Part shown: one piece after another, positions 9,441 to 17,781 of the stretch
Position numbering within the stretch: the first letter of the stretch is position 1
Layout: the number at the start of each line of letters is the position of its first letter
Assembly (NCBI RefSeq): GCF_016862935.1
Contig: NZ_BONX01000026.1
Location: forward strand, 186,001-250,000
DNA length: 64,000 bases
Source: Plantactinospora mayteni
GTDB lineage: Bacteria > Actinomycetota > Actinomycetes > Mycobacteriales > Micromonosporaceae
Direction of reading: 5' to 3'
Program-made: the position numbers and the translations under genes
Notes under the pieces: model-generated
Databases searched by the model: none
What the model was told of the DNA's origin: nothing
The model's input: the letters and a program-made list of their open reading frames with translations, nothing else

Positions 9441-12400
9441 AGGCGGCGGCACGCCGGATGGCGGCGCTGGGGGCCGGACTCCGGCGAGGTGGCGCAGTCC
9501 CTACCCCGGCGGACGCCGCACCGGTCGACGGTCCGGTCGACCAGTCGGGCCCATCGGGCCCGGCAGACCAGCCGGCCGATCGGCCACGTCCGGCGGACCA
9601 GCACGCTGACCGGCCGCGCCTCCCGGAACGGCCGGCCGACCGGTCGCGGCCAGCAGAGCAGCAGGGGAACCGGCCACGACCAGCGGACCAGCAAGGGAAC
9701 CGGCGACAGCCAGCGGACCAGCAGGGGAACCAGTCACGGCCGGCAGACCAGGGACAGCCGGGTAGCCGGCCACGGCCAGCGGAACCAGCGGGGAGCCGGC
9801 CACGGCCGGCAGACCAGCCGGGCAACCGGCCGCGTCCAGCAGAGCAGCCGGGCAACCGGTCGCGTCCAGCGGACCAGCAAGGGAACCGGCGACAGCCAGC
9901 AGAACGACCAGCAGACCACGGACAGCCGGGCAGCCGCCCACGGCCGGCGGACCAGCAGGCAAACCGGCCACGACCGGCAGACCAGCCGGGCAACCGGCCG
10001 CGACCAGCAGGCCAGCAGGCGAACCGGCCACAGCCAGCAGAACGACCAGCAGACCACGGACAGCCGGGCAGCCGCCCACGACCAGCGGACCAGTCGGGGA
10101 ACCGGCCACGGCCAGCGGAGCGGCCGGCAGACCAGGGACAGCCGGGCCCGCCACGACCGGCGGAACCATCCGGCAACCGGCCACGGCCGGCGGAACGACC
10201 GGCAGACCGAGCGCGGCCGGGCCAGCAGCCAAGCAACCGGGCACGCCCGGCAGAGCAGCCAGGCGACCGGGCACGGCCGGCAGAGCCGTCGGGCAACCGG
10301 CCACGGCCGGCAGAGCGGCCGGCAGAGCAGCCACGCGACCGGGCACGGCCGGTGGAGCGGCCGGCAGAGCAGTCGGGGCAGTCAGGGCAGTCGGGCAGTC
10401 GGGCACGGCCGGCAGAGCGGCAGATGCCCGGCGGCAAGCCCGATTCCGGATCCGGGCCGGCAAGGCGGAGCGGCTCCGGGTCCGGGCCGGTGTCGGGCGA
10501 CTCCGGGCCTGGGGCCGGGCCGGTGTCGAGCGGCTCCGGGTCTGGACCGGTTCGGGGCGAGCCCGGGGCGGCGGCGGTCGGAGGCGGCGAGACCGGGGCG
10601 CCGGTGCCGCGGGTCGGCTCGACGCCCACCCGGATCGTGGCCAAGGGCGCCGCCCTGCTGGTCGTGCTGACCCTGCTCTGGGGCTACGCCACCTTCCTGG
10701 CCGCCCGGGACGCGATGGACCTGCTCGCGGTCCGTACCCTCGGCACCCAGCTCGGCCAGCCGACCGACGCGCTGATCCTCGGCCTCCAGGCGGAACGCCG
10801 GCTCAGCATGGTCGAACTGGCCGCACCGGGTCAGCACCGGACCGCCCTGCTCGAACAGCGCACCCGCACCGACGCGGCGGTCGAGGCGCTGCGGCGGTTC
10901 ACCGGCCGGACGGATCTCCGGCTGGCCACCGTCGGCGCGGTCCGGGAGCGGGCGGCGGAACTGGTCCGGCGGCTGGACGACCTCCGGCCGCTCCGCGACG
11001 ACGTCGACGGTGGCCGGGTCGACCGCGCCAGCGCTGCCGCGTCGTACGGGACCATCATCGACGCCGGCTTCGCCGTGTACGGCTCGCAGTGGGCCAGCCG
11101 CCGGAGCGACCTGATCGAGGAGACCCGTACCCTCCTCGCGCTGTCCCGCGCCGCCGAACTGCTCTCCCGGGAGGACGCCCTGGTGGCCGGGGCGCTCGCC
11201 GCTCCCCGGTTGACCGGGGCGGAGCACACCCGACTGGTCGACCTCGTCGCGGTGGCCCGGTTCGTCCGGACCGAGGCCGGGGCCGGACTGCCCGGGGCCG
11301 AGCGGGCCGGCTACGACCGGCTGGTCACCGGCCCGGTCTTCGCGACCCTGCACGCCGCCGAGACGGAACTGCTGGAGGCCGACTGGGAGGGCGGAAGCCC
11401 ACCGGTCCAGCCCGCCCGCTGGCAGGCGGCGACCGAACCGGCCCTGTCCGAGCTGCGGGCCCTGGTCACCGCCGGGGTGCGGGACAGCGTCGACCGGGCC
11501 ACCCGGGGCGCGGCCGGGGTGGTCGCCCGGGCCGGTCTGGTCGGTGGCCTCGGCCTGGTGGTACTGGTGGCCGCCGCCGTACTGACCCTGCGCGGCACCC
11601 GGCGGATCGTCGCCCGGCTCGACGAGTTGGGCAGCGAGAACGCCGCCCTGACCGGTGCCCGGGACGACCTGGCGGCGGAGGTGGCCACCCAGCGGAACCG
11701 GGCCGCCTCGCTGACCGACCGGGCGGCAGAGCTGACCGCCCAACGCAAGCGCCTCGCCAGCCAGCGGGAGCAGCTCGTGGCGCAGACCGGGCGGCGGCAG
11801 GCGGAGACCGAGCGGGTGACCGAACGGGCCGCGCAGATCGCGGCCCGGCTCGCCGCGCACCAGCGGGCCCGGGAGGTCAACGTCTGGCTGACCCGGGAGA
11901 ACCAGAGCCTGCTGCACCGGCAGATCGGCCTGCTCGACGCGCTGGAGCGGCGGGAGACCGACACCGAGGAGCTGGCCGAGCTGTTCCGGCTCGACCATCT
12001 CGCCACCCGGATCCGGCGCAACGTGGAACAGCTGATCAGCCTCTCCGGGGGTACGCCCGGCCGGCGCTGGCGGCGACCGGTGCCGCTGGTCGACGTCGTA
12101 CGGGGGGCGGTGGCCGAGGTGTCGGACTATCCACGGGTACTGGTGGCTCCGAACTGGTCGGGCACGGTTGCCGGGCGGGCCCTGCCGGACCTGATCCACC
12201 TGCTCGCCGAGATCGTCGAGTCCGCGCTGCACGGATCGGCCCCGACGACGACGGTCCGGGTCGCCGGCGAGGTACGCGACGGCGGTCGGGCGATCATCGT
12301 CAGCGACGACGGCGTCGGCCGGGGTCCGGCCGAGCTGGACGCCGTCAACGAGTTGATCCGGGACACTCCCAACGCCGGGCCGCTCAACGGCGCGGTCGGC

Positions 12401-12844
12401 ATGTACGTCGTCGGCCGGCTCGCCCGCCGGCACGGCGTGACCGTCGAACTGACGGCCGGGCCTCGGGGCGGGACCGCCGCGACCGTGCTGGTGCCGGCTA
12501 CTCTGCTGGTCGAGACATCCGAGCCTGAACCAAGTCCCGCCCCGGGCACCACCAACGCCCCGGGGCGGCCGACCGACACCGCCGCCGGACAGCCGGCTGG
12601 TGCGCCCCGACCCGGGGCCGCCCCGGCCCTGCCGATCCGGGTCCGCCGTCCGGACCCGGACACCCCGGTCGGCACCCCGAGCCGGGCCGCTGGCCCCGCT
12701 CCGAACGGCGCGCCTGTCCGGCGCGCCGCAACCGACTGGTCGGCGACGATGGAGCTGCCGGTAGCGCTCCCGGCACCCACCGCCGACCAATCCGAGAGCA
12801 GCGAGAGGACGACAGGTGACTCACGCAGTGGTCACGACGGATAA
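9437..12844 (+). CDS. Nitrate/nitrite-sensor-type histidine kinase with giant repeat N terminus
   Basis: A 1135-residue sensor kinase of the conservon (CvnA) type. Residues ~30-330 are a repetitive Pro/Arg/Asp/Gln tract (variants of RPRPADQPGN), followed by a Gly/Ser linker. A membrane span (near 400, ALLVVLTLLWGYATFLAA) precedes an extracytoplasmic helical domain with the LILGLQAERRLSM signature of nitrate/nitrite-sensing domains. A second span (~690) and a coiled coil (~735-800) lead to LFRLDHLATRIRRNVEQL, whose His is the likely phosphoacceptor, and an HATPase domain (G1 box DDGVGRG). The C-terminal ~115 residues are Pro-rich. GTG start overlaps the LuxR stop. The repeat tract would be cytoplasmic if topology is standard. 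Confidence 0.85.
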   Translation: MKAAARRMAALGAGLRRGGAVPTPADAAPVDGPVDQSGPSGPADQPADRPRPADQHADRPRLPERPADRSRPAEQQGNRPRPADQQGNRRQPADQQGNQSRPADQGQPGSRPRPAEPAGSRPRPADQPGNRPRPAEQPGNRSRPADQQGNRRQPAERPADHGQPGSRPRPADQQANRPRPADQPGNRPRPAGQQANRPQPAERPADHGQPGSRPRPADQSGNRPRPAERPADQGQPGPPRPAEPSGNRPRPAERPADRARPGQQPSNRARPAEQPGDRARPAEPSGNRPRPAERPAEQPRDRARPVERPAEQSGQSGQSGSRARPAERQMPGGKPDSGSGPARRSGSGSGPVSGDSGPGAGPVSSGSGSGPVRGEPGAAAVGGGETGAPVPRVGSTPTRIVAKGAALLVVLTLLWGYATFLAARDAMDLLAVRTLGTQLGQPTDALILGLQAERRLSMVELAAPGQHRTALLEQRTRTDAAVEALRRFTGRTDLRLATVGAVRERAAELVRRLDDLRPLRDDVDGGRVDRASAAASYGTIIDAGFAVYGSQWASRRSDLIEETRTLLALSRAAELLSREDALVAGALAAPRLTGAEHTRLVDLVAVARFVRTEAGAGLPGAERAGYDRLVTGPVFATLHAAETELLEADWEGGSPPVQPARWQAATEPALSELRALVTAGVRDSVDRATRGAAGVVARAGLVGGLGLVVLVAAAVLTLRGTRRIVARLDELGSENAALTGARDDLAAEVATQRNRAASLTDRAAELTAQRKRLASQREQLVAQTGRRQAETERVTERAAQIAARLAAHQRAREVNVWLTRENQSLLHRQIGLLDALERRETDTEELAELFRLDHLATRIRRNVEQLISLSGGTPGRRWRRPVPLVDVVRGAVAEVSDYPRVLVAPNWSGTVAGRALPDLIHLLAEIVESALHGSAPTTTVRVAGEVRDGGRAIIVSDDGVGRGPAELDAVNELIRDTPNAGPLNGAVGMYVVGRLARRHGVTVELTAGPRGGTAATVLVPATLLVETSEPEPSPAPGTTNAPGRPTDTAAGQPAGAPRPGAAPALPIRVRRPDPDTPVGTPSRAAGPAPNGAPVRRAATDWSATMELPVALPAPTADQSESSERTTGDSRSGHDG
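9560..10425 (+). repeat. Coding minisatellite (about 30-bp units) in kinase N terminus
   Basis: About 850 bases made of imperfect 24-30 bp units such as CGGCCACGACCAGCGGACCA with GGGAACCGG spacers. They encode decapeptide-like blocks (RPRPADQPGN, RPADHGQPGS, RPRPAEQQGN). Units vary in Q/E/P positions and in length but keep frame. The tract leaves several other frames open for hundreds of bases, so long overlapping reading frames here are artefacts. Confidence 0.9.
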
Positions 12845-13235
12845 CCTGGTCCGGATACTCGACGAGTTCGTGGACCGGGTCTCGGCGGCCGAACACGCCG
12901 TCGCGCTCTCCCCGGACGGGCTGCTGCTCGGCGTCTCGCGGGGGGTCGGCGGCGAACTCGCCGACCAGCTCTCCAGCGTGGTCGCCGGGTTGCAGGCACT
13001 GGCCCAGGCCGCCTCCCGATATTCCGGCCCCGGTGGAGTGCGGCAGGTCATCGTGCAGATGCACCGGGCATTCCTGTTCGTGGCCGCGACCCGGGGTGGC
13101 GCGATCCTCGCCGTGCGGTTCGCCGGGGACGCCGACGTCGACGAGATGGCGTACGAGGTGGCGTTGGCGGCCGGCCGGGCGGACTCGCACCTGCCCACCT
13201 TCCCGGTACCGGCCGATGACCTGACCGGGGGGTGA
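12816..13235 (+). CDS. Roadblock/LC7 domain protein (CvnB-like)
   Basis: A 139-residue roadblock/LC7 protein. LVRILDEFVDRVSAAEHAVA, then SPDGLLLG, an internal GGVRQVIVQM strand and LFVAATRGGAILAVRF follow the family pattern. In Streptomyces conservons CvnB works with the kinase CvnA, DUF742 protein CvnC and GTPase CvnD in a membrane complex. GTG start with a GAGAGGA ribosome site; it overlaps the 3' end of the kinase gene by 29 bases. Confidence 0.9.
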   Translation: MTHAVVTTDNLVRILDEFVDRVSAAEHAVALSPDGLLLGVSRGVGGELADQLSSVVAGLQALAQAASRYSGPGGVRQVIVQMHRAFLFVAATRGGAILAVRFAGDADVDEMAYEVALAAGRADSHLPTFPVPADDLTGG

Positions 13236-13241
13236 CACGCG

Positions 13242-13625
13242 GTGCACACCGGCGCAGGAGGCCGGCACGACGACGCCTGGTACGACCAGGACGCCGGGCC
13301 GGTGGTCCGCCCGTACGCGATGACGCGGGGCAGGACGCAGCCGATCCGGGGACAGTTCGATCTGATCTCCCTGGTGGTGGCCCGCTGGCCGGTGCCGCAG
13401 CGCGCCGAACTGACACCGGAACAGTCCGAGATCCTCGCCAGTTGTCACCGGCCGCTCTCGGTGGCGGAGATCGCCGCCGCGCTGGACCTGCCGGTCGGCA
13501 CCATCCGGGTGCTGCTCGGCGACCTGCTGGACGCGGGCCTGATCGACACCCACGAGCCACCGGTGCTGGACGCGCCCTCGGAGGATCTGCTGGAGGCGGT
13601 GCTCGCCGGGCTGCGAGCGCTCTGA
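13242..13625 (+). CDS. DUF742 protein (CvnC-like)
   Basis: A 127-residue DUF742 protein. VVRPYAMTRGRT near residue 21, then FDLISLV and a winged-helix-like stretch (LSVAEIAAALDLPVGTIRVL, LGDLLDAGLI) are characteristic. The gene starts with GTG six bases after the roadblock stop, with a GGGGGGTGA ribosome site. In complete conservons a small GTPase of about 190 residues (CvnD) comes next; none is present here. Confidence 0.9.
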   Translation: MHTGAGGRHDDAWYDQDAGPVVRPYAMTRGRTQPIRGQFDLISLVVARWPVPQRAELTPEQSEILASCHRPLSVAEIAAALDLPVGTIRVLLGDLLDAGLIDTHEPPVLDAPSEDLLEAVLAGLRAL

Positions 13626-13696
13626 TCCGCTCGGTCCGGGTCTGACGGGCGGGGGCGGCACGGCGTCGCCACCCGTGCAGCGAAAGGGAAAGTCAC

Positions 13697-14425
13697 GTGC
13701 ACAAAGTTCGACAACGTCCGGCGCGTACCCTGCCGGTCGCCATCCTCGACGTACTGCTCGCCGGGGTGGCGGCGGCACGCGCCCTGGTCCGCCGGGTGGC
13801 CGGGCTGCTGGCGGTACGCCCGAGCGACCGGGTGGTGGCGAGCGCGATCGTCGTCGCGGCGCTGGTCGCGGTCATCGGTACCGGGTTCCTCGTCGTGACG
13901 CTGCTCCGGACGCCGGACCAGTTCGCGCCGCTGGGTGTGGCGCCGCCGCCGTCCGCCGAGCCCGAGGTGGACGGGGACGCGGTGGACGATGCCAGTAGCA
14001 GCGCGACCCCACCCGCCTCCTCGCCACTGGCCCCGTCACCGACGTCCCGCCCCGGAACCCGGAACAGACCGGAGCGTGCCGCGTCACCGTCACCGGCTCC
14101 CCCGCCGCCGCTGGCCGCCCAATACGCGACCGAGGACGTCACGCTGCTCAACTACACCGCCTCGGTGACCATCACCAACCCCGGTCCGGGGCCGGCCACC
14201 GGCTGGCGGCTGGTCATCACCCTGCCCCGGACGACCCAGTCCGTCGCGGCGGTGAACGGCGCCGAGGCCAGCCGCGACGGTGCCACCTGGACCTTCGTCC
14301 CGGACCAGGGGACCAGTCGGGTGCCGGCACGCGGCTCGGTGCAGGTGCGCTTCCGGGTCGACGGCGCGCTGATCGACGGAGAGCCGACGGCCTGCACGAT
14401 CAACAACCGCCCCTGCCAGGCGTAA
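13697..14425 (+). CDS. Membrane-anchored CBM2-like protein
   Basis: A 242-residue protein with an Arg-rich cytoplasmic N terminus, one membrane span at about residues 47-69 (VVASAIVVAALVAVIGTGFL), a Pro/Ser/Thr-rich linker to ~145 and an extracellular beta domain. The latter (VTITNPGPGPATGWRLVITL, then GATWTFVPDQ and CTINNRPC) resembles a CBM2-type carbohydrate-binding domain with the usual late Cys pair, though few of the exposed Trp of true cellulose binders are present. GTG start with GAAAGGGAAAG upstream. It occupies the place of the CvnD GTPase downstream of DUF742; whether it belongs to the kinase system is inference. Confidence 0.65.
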   Translation: MHKVRQRPARTLPVAILDVLLAGVAAARALVRRVAGLLAVRPSDRVVASAIVVAALVAVIGTGFLVVTLLRTPDQFAPLGVAPPPSAEPEVDGDAVDDASSSATPPASSPLAPSPTSRPGTRNRPERAASPSPAPPPPLAAQYATEDVTLLNYTASVTITNPGPGPATGWRLVITLPRTTQSVAAVNGAEASRDGATWTFVPDQGTSRVPARGSVQVRFRVDGALIDGEPTACTINNRPCQA

Positions 14426-14601
14426 CAACCCGCCACCTGCCACCGGCCACAACCCGTCACCCGGCACCGCCAGCCACCAGCCACAACCCGTCACCGGCCA
14501 CAACCCGCCGCCAGCCACGAGGTCGCCCGGTCGGCCGCCGCCTGGGCCGGTTGCTACCCGCGCGGATGCGAGCCTCCGCTGCGATGGCCACAATCCAGGT
14601 C

Positions 14602-15447
14602 ATGGATCAGACCTCGATCGACCTCGGGCCGGCCTTCTTCGCCGTACTGGCCGCGCTCGCACTGCTCGGCGCCGGGGTCGTCGGCTGGGCCCGGCTCGGC
14701 CCGGGCCGGGCGGTACTGACCGCCTCCGTCCGGGCCGCGATCCAGTTGGCGGCGGTCTCCGCGATCATCGTCCTGGTCCTCCGCTCCTGGTGGTCGACGC
14801 TGCTCTTCGTCGTCGTGATGTACCTGGTCGCGGCCGGCACCTCCGCCCGCCGGGTCACCGGCGGACGCACCGGCTGGGTCACCCTGCTCCCCATCGGGCT
14901 CGGCGTCGCCCCGGCGCTGACCCTGCTCGTCGGCACCGGTGCCGTACCGCCGACACCGCTGGCCGTACTGCCGACGGCCGGGATCCTGATCGGTGGCGCG
15001 ATGACGGCGACCAGCCTGGCCGGTCGACGCGCTCTGGACGAGTTGCGGACCCGGCACGGCGAGTACGAGGCGGGGCTCGCCCTCGGCTTCACGGATCGGG
15101 ACGCCGCCATGGAGGTCTGCCGGACGTCGGCCGGCCAGGCTCTGGTACCGGCCCTCGACCAGACCCGTACGGTCGGACTCGTCACGCTGCCCGGCGCGTT
15201 CGTCGGCGTACTGCTCGGTGGTGCCGGACCGGTGCAGGCCGGCGCCACCCAACTGCTCATCCTCGTCGCGCTGCTCGCCGTGGAGGCCGTCGCCATCGCC
15301 GGTACCGTCGAACTGGTCGCCCGGCACCGGTTGACCGCCGCCCCGCAGCCGGCCGACTCCCTCCCCACCCGCCGCCGAGGATTCCGGCCGCCGACGCCCC
15401 GGTCCCATCCTCCCGCCGGTCGGAGACCCGACCCACCGACCCGATGA
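14602..15447 (+). CDS. FetB/YbbM-type (UPF0014) ABC transporter permease
   Basis: About 281 residues with six to seven hydrophobic spans. SVRAAIQLAAVSAIIVLVL near the N terminus, IGGAMTATSLAGRRA and QTRTVGLVTLPGAFVGVLLGG are hallmarks of the UPF0014 permeases, whose E. coli member FetB works with the ATPase FetA in iron (or glutathione) export. No FetA ATPase is adjacent. Starts at 14551, 14566 or 14584 are also possible; 14602 gives the best family-like N terminus. The Pro/Arg tail after residue ~255 is unusual. Its position just before an iron-uptake locus may be coincidental but suits metal homeostasis. Confidence 0.75.
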   Translation: MDQTSIDLGPAFFAVLAALALLGAGVVGWARLGPGRAVLTASVRAAIQLAAVSAIIVLVLRSWWSTLLFVVVMYLVAAGTSARRVTGGRTGWVTLLPIGLGVAPALTLLVGTGAVPPTPLAVLPTAGILIGGAMTATSLAGRRALDELRTRHGEYEAGLALGFTDRDAAMEVCRTSAGQALVPALDQTRTVGLVTLPGAFVGVLLGGAGPVQAGATQLLILVALLAVEAVAIAGTVELVARHRLTAAPQPADSLPTRRRGFRPPTPRSHPPAGRRPDPPTR

Positions 15448-15523
15448 CCGACCCACCGACCCGATGACCGGCCAGTGCCGCGGCAGCCCCACTGAGCTGC
15501 TGGTCAGGCATGGCTTATCTTAC

Positions 15524-15540
15524 TTAGGTGCCCCTAACCC
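15524..15540 (+). promoter_or_regulatory. DtxR/IdeR-type iron box overlapping a start codon
   Basis: TTAGGTGCCCCTAACCC matches both arms of the actinobacterial iron box (TTAGGTTAG..CTAACCTAA), with six of six bases in the left arm and CTAACC on the right. The GTG start of the first FecCD permease lies inside it (15528). Fe-loaded repressor would block the promoter; the overlap suggests a leaderless or very short-leader message, or a start further downstream. Confidence 0.75.
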
Positions 15541-16604
15541 TCCGCACCCCGGCAGCACCGGGCCAGGCGCCACCGCGACCTCCCCGGACCACGGCCGGTC
15601 GGCGTACCGGTCTGGTGCTGGTGCTGCTCGCCGCCGTCGCGCTGGCCTCTCTGGCGAGCGTGCTGATCGGCGCGAAGCACGTACCGCCGGGCGAGGCGTT
15701 GCGGGCGTTGACCGGTGACCGGAGCGGAGACGCGCTGCTCGTCGCGGAACTGCGCTTCCCGCGTACGCTGCTCGGCCTGCTGGTCGGGATCGCGCTCGGG
15801 GTGGCCGGCACGCTGGCCCAGGAACTCACCCGCAACCCGCTCGGCGACCCCGGACTGCTCGGCATCTCGGCCGGAGCCGCCCTGGCGGTGGCGACCAGCA
15901 TCGGGGTCTTCGGGCTGACCTCGCCCTACCAGTACGTCTGGTTCGCCTTCCTCGGTGCCGCCCTGGCCGGTGCCCTGGTCTACGCCATCGGCGGTGCGGC
16001 CCGGGCGTCCGCGAGCCGGGGTGGTGCCTCCCCGGTCAAACTCGCGCTCGCCGGTGCGGCGGTCACCGCCCTGCTGATGAGTCTCACCCACGCGCTGGTA
16101 CTGCTGGACGTCCGCACCCTGGACCAGTACCGGTTCTGGGCGGTCGGCTCGCTCGCCGGCCGGGACGGTGCACTGGCCGGTCAACTGAGCCCGTTCGTCC
16201 TGGCCGGGCTGCTGCTGGTCGCGGCCATCACGCCGAGACTCAACGCGCTCGCCCTCGGCGACGACCTCGCCGGCTCACTCGGGGTACGGGTCGGCACCAC
16301 CCGGTTGCTCGGCGCGGTCGGGGTGATCCTGCTGACCGGTGCCGCCGTGGCCGCCGCCGGCCCGGTCACCTTCGTCGGGCTGGTCGTCCCACACCTGGTA
16401 CGCACCTTCACCGGTCCCGACCTGCGCTGGCTACTCCCCGGGTCGGCGCTGGCCGGCGCGACGCTGCTGCTCGGCGCCGACACCCTCGGCCGGCTGCTCG
16501 ACCATCCCGGCGAGGTACAGGCCGGCGTGGTGACCGCGATGATCGGCGCACCCTTCCTGATCGTCCTGGTCAAGCGCGGCCGGTTCCGGGAGCAGACCCG
16601 ATGA
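15528..16604 (+). CDS. FecCD-family Fe(3+)-siderophore ABC permease (first subunit)
   Basis: A 358-residue polytopic protein of the BtuC/FecCD family with about ten membrane spans after a short Pro/Arg N-terminal tail. LRFPRTLLGLLVGIALGVAG, the helix-5 region LTRNPLGDPGLLGISAGAAL and the coupling region VTFVGLVVPHLVR are diagnostic. It should form the channel for ferric-siderophore import with the second permease and the ATPase. The GTG start lies inside the iron box, so translation may begin slightly later. The stop overlaps the next start (ATGA). Confidence 0.92.
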   Translation: MPLTLRTPAAPGQAPPRPPRTTAGRRTGLVLVLLAAVALASLASVLIGAKHVPPGEALRALTGDRSGDALLVAELRFPRTLLGLLVGIALGVAGTLAQELTRNPLGDPGLLGISAGAALAVATSIGVFGLTSPYQYVWFAFLGAALAGALVYAIGGAARASASRGGASPVKLALAGAAVTALLMSLTHALVLLDVRTLDQYRFWAVGSLAGRDGALAGQLSPFVLAGLLLVAAITPRLNALALGDDLAGSLGVRVGTTRLLGAVGVILLTGAAVAAAGPVTFVGLVVPHLVRTFTGPDLRWLLPGSALAGATLLLGADTLGRLLDHPGEVQAGVVTAMIGAPFLIVLVKRGRFREQTR

Positions 16605-17737
16605 CCCTCGGCCTCCCCGATCGGGCCGCCCCCGCCACGCCGCCCGCAGCGCCCACGCCGGTCGGCGGGGCGGTGTCCCGGCGGGATCGGGTCGGGTGGG
16701 AACTGGCCGGGTTCGGCGGGATCGTCCGGCCCCGGGTGGTCGGGGTGGTGCTGCTGGTGGTCGCGCTCGCCGTCGCCGGGCTGGTCGCCTCGGTCTCGGT
16801 CGGCGAGTTCCCGATCCCGGTCGGTGACGTCGTGGCCGCGCTCACCGGCACCGGCGGCGCGGACGCCACGCTGATCGTGCGCGAGCTGCGGCTGCCCCGG
16901 GCGCTGACCGCGCTGCTGGTCGGCTGCGCGTTCGGGCTGGCCGGCGCGCTGATGCAGGCGGTCACCCGCAACCCGCTGGCCAGCCCGGACCTGATCGGCA
17001 TCACCGCCGGGGCGAGCACCGGCGGGGTGGCCGCGGTACTGCTCGGCGGGGTGACCTCGGCCGGCGCCGGCTCGTACGTCAGCGTGCCGTTCGGCGCGCT
17101 GCTCGGTGCGCTGGTCGCGGCGAGCATCAGCTACGGGATGGCGTTCCGGGACGGCGCCATCACCGGTTTCCGGTTCGTACTCGTCGGCATCGGCGTGCAG
17201 GGGGCGCTGACCGCGCTGACGAGCTGGCTGCTGGCCCGGGCCGACATCGACGAGGCGTCCCGGGCGATGGTCTGGCTGACCGGCTCGCTGAACGGACGCG
17301 GCTTCGAGCACGCCTGGTGGAGCGGGCTGGCCCTGCTGGTGGCCGTACCGGTGGTGCTGGCGCTGATCCGGCCGTACCAGTTGCTCCAGTACGGCGACGA
17401 CACCGCGCGAGCGCTGGGTCTGCCGGTGGACCGGGCCCGGGTCGTACTGCTGCTCGCCTCGGTCGTGCTGGCGGCGGTGGCGACGGCGGCGGCCGGCCCG
17501 ATCGGTTTCGTGGCGCTCGCCGCGCCGCAGATCGCCCGACGGCTCACCGGCACCGCGAACCTGCCGCTGCTGACCAGCGGCTGCGTCGGCGCGGCCCTGC
17601 TGCTCCTCGCCGACCTGGCGGCCCGGCTGCTACTCGCGCCGATCGAGCTGCCGGTCGGCGTCGTCACCGGTGCGGTCGGTGCGCCGTACCTGATGTGGTT
17701 GCTGGCCCGGGCGAACCGGGTCGGCCGGGCCGGCTGA
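16601..17737 (+). CDS. FecCD-family Fe(3+)-siderophore ABC permease (second subunit)
   Basis: A 378-residue FecCD permease, partner of the preceding gene. LRLPRALTALLVGCAFGLAG, VTRNPLASPDLIGITAGAST and PIGFVALAAPQIARRLTG are the conserved family segments. The first ~45 residues are a Pro-rich cytoplasmic extension before span one. The ATG overlaps the TGA of the first permease by four bases, arguing for stoichiometric production of a heterodimeric channel. Confidence 0.92.
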   Translation: MTLGLPDRAAPATPPAAPTPVGGAVSRRDRVGWELAGFGGIVRPRVVGVVLLVVALAVAGLVASVSVGEFPIPVGDVVAALTGTGGADATLIVRELRLPRALTALLVGCAFGLAGALMQAVTRNPLASPDLIGITAGASTGGVAAVLLGGVTSAGAGSYVSVPFGALLGALVAASISYGMAFRDGAITGFRFVLVGIGVQGALTALTSWLLARADIDEASRAMVWLTGSLNGRGFEHAWWSGLALLVAVPVVLALIRPYQLLQYGDDTARALGLPVDRARVVLLLASVVLAAVATAAAGPIGFVALAAPQIARRLTGTANLPLLTSGCVGAALLLLADLAARLLLAPIELPVGVVTGAVGAPYLMWLLARANRVGRAG

Positions 17738-17781
17738 ATGAACCCTTCTCAGCCCCTCGCGACGAGCAGATGGAGGACGGG

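Noticed and set aside
9560-10425. CRISPR array
   Set aside because: Repeats are contiguous, variable and in frame with no spacers.
9280-10644. Long open frames on both strands across the kinase N terminus
   Set aside because: They follow from the GC-rich repeat units lacking stops in several frames; only the plus frame joins a recognisable kinase with membrane spans.
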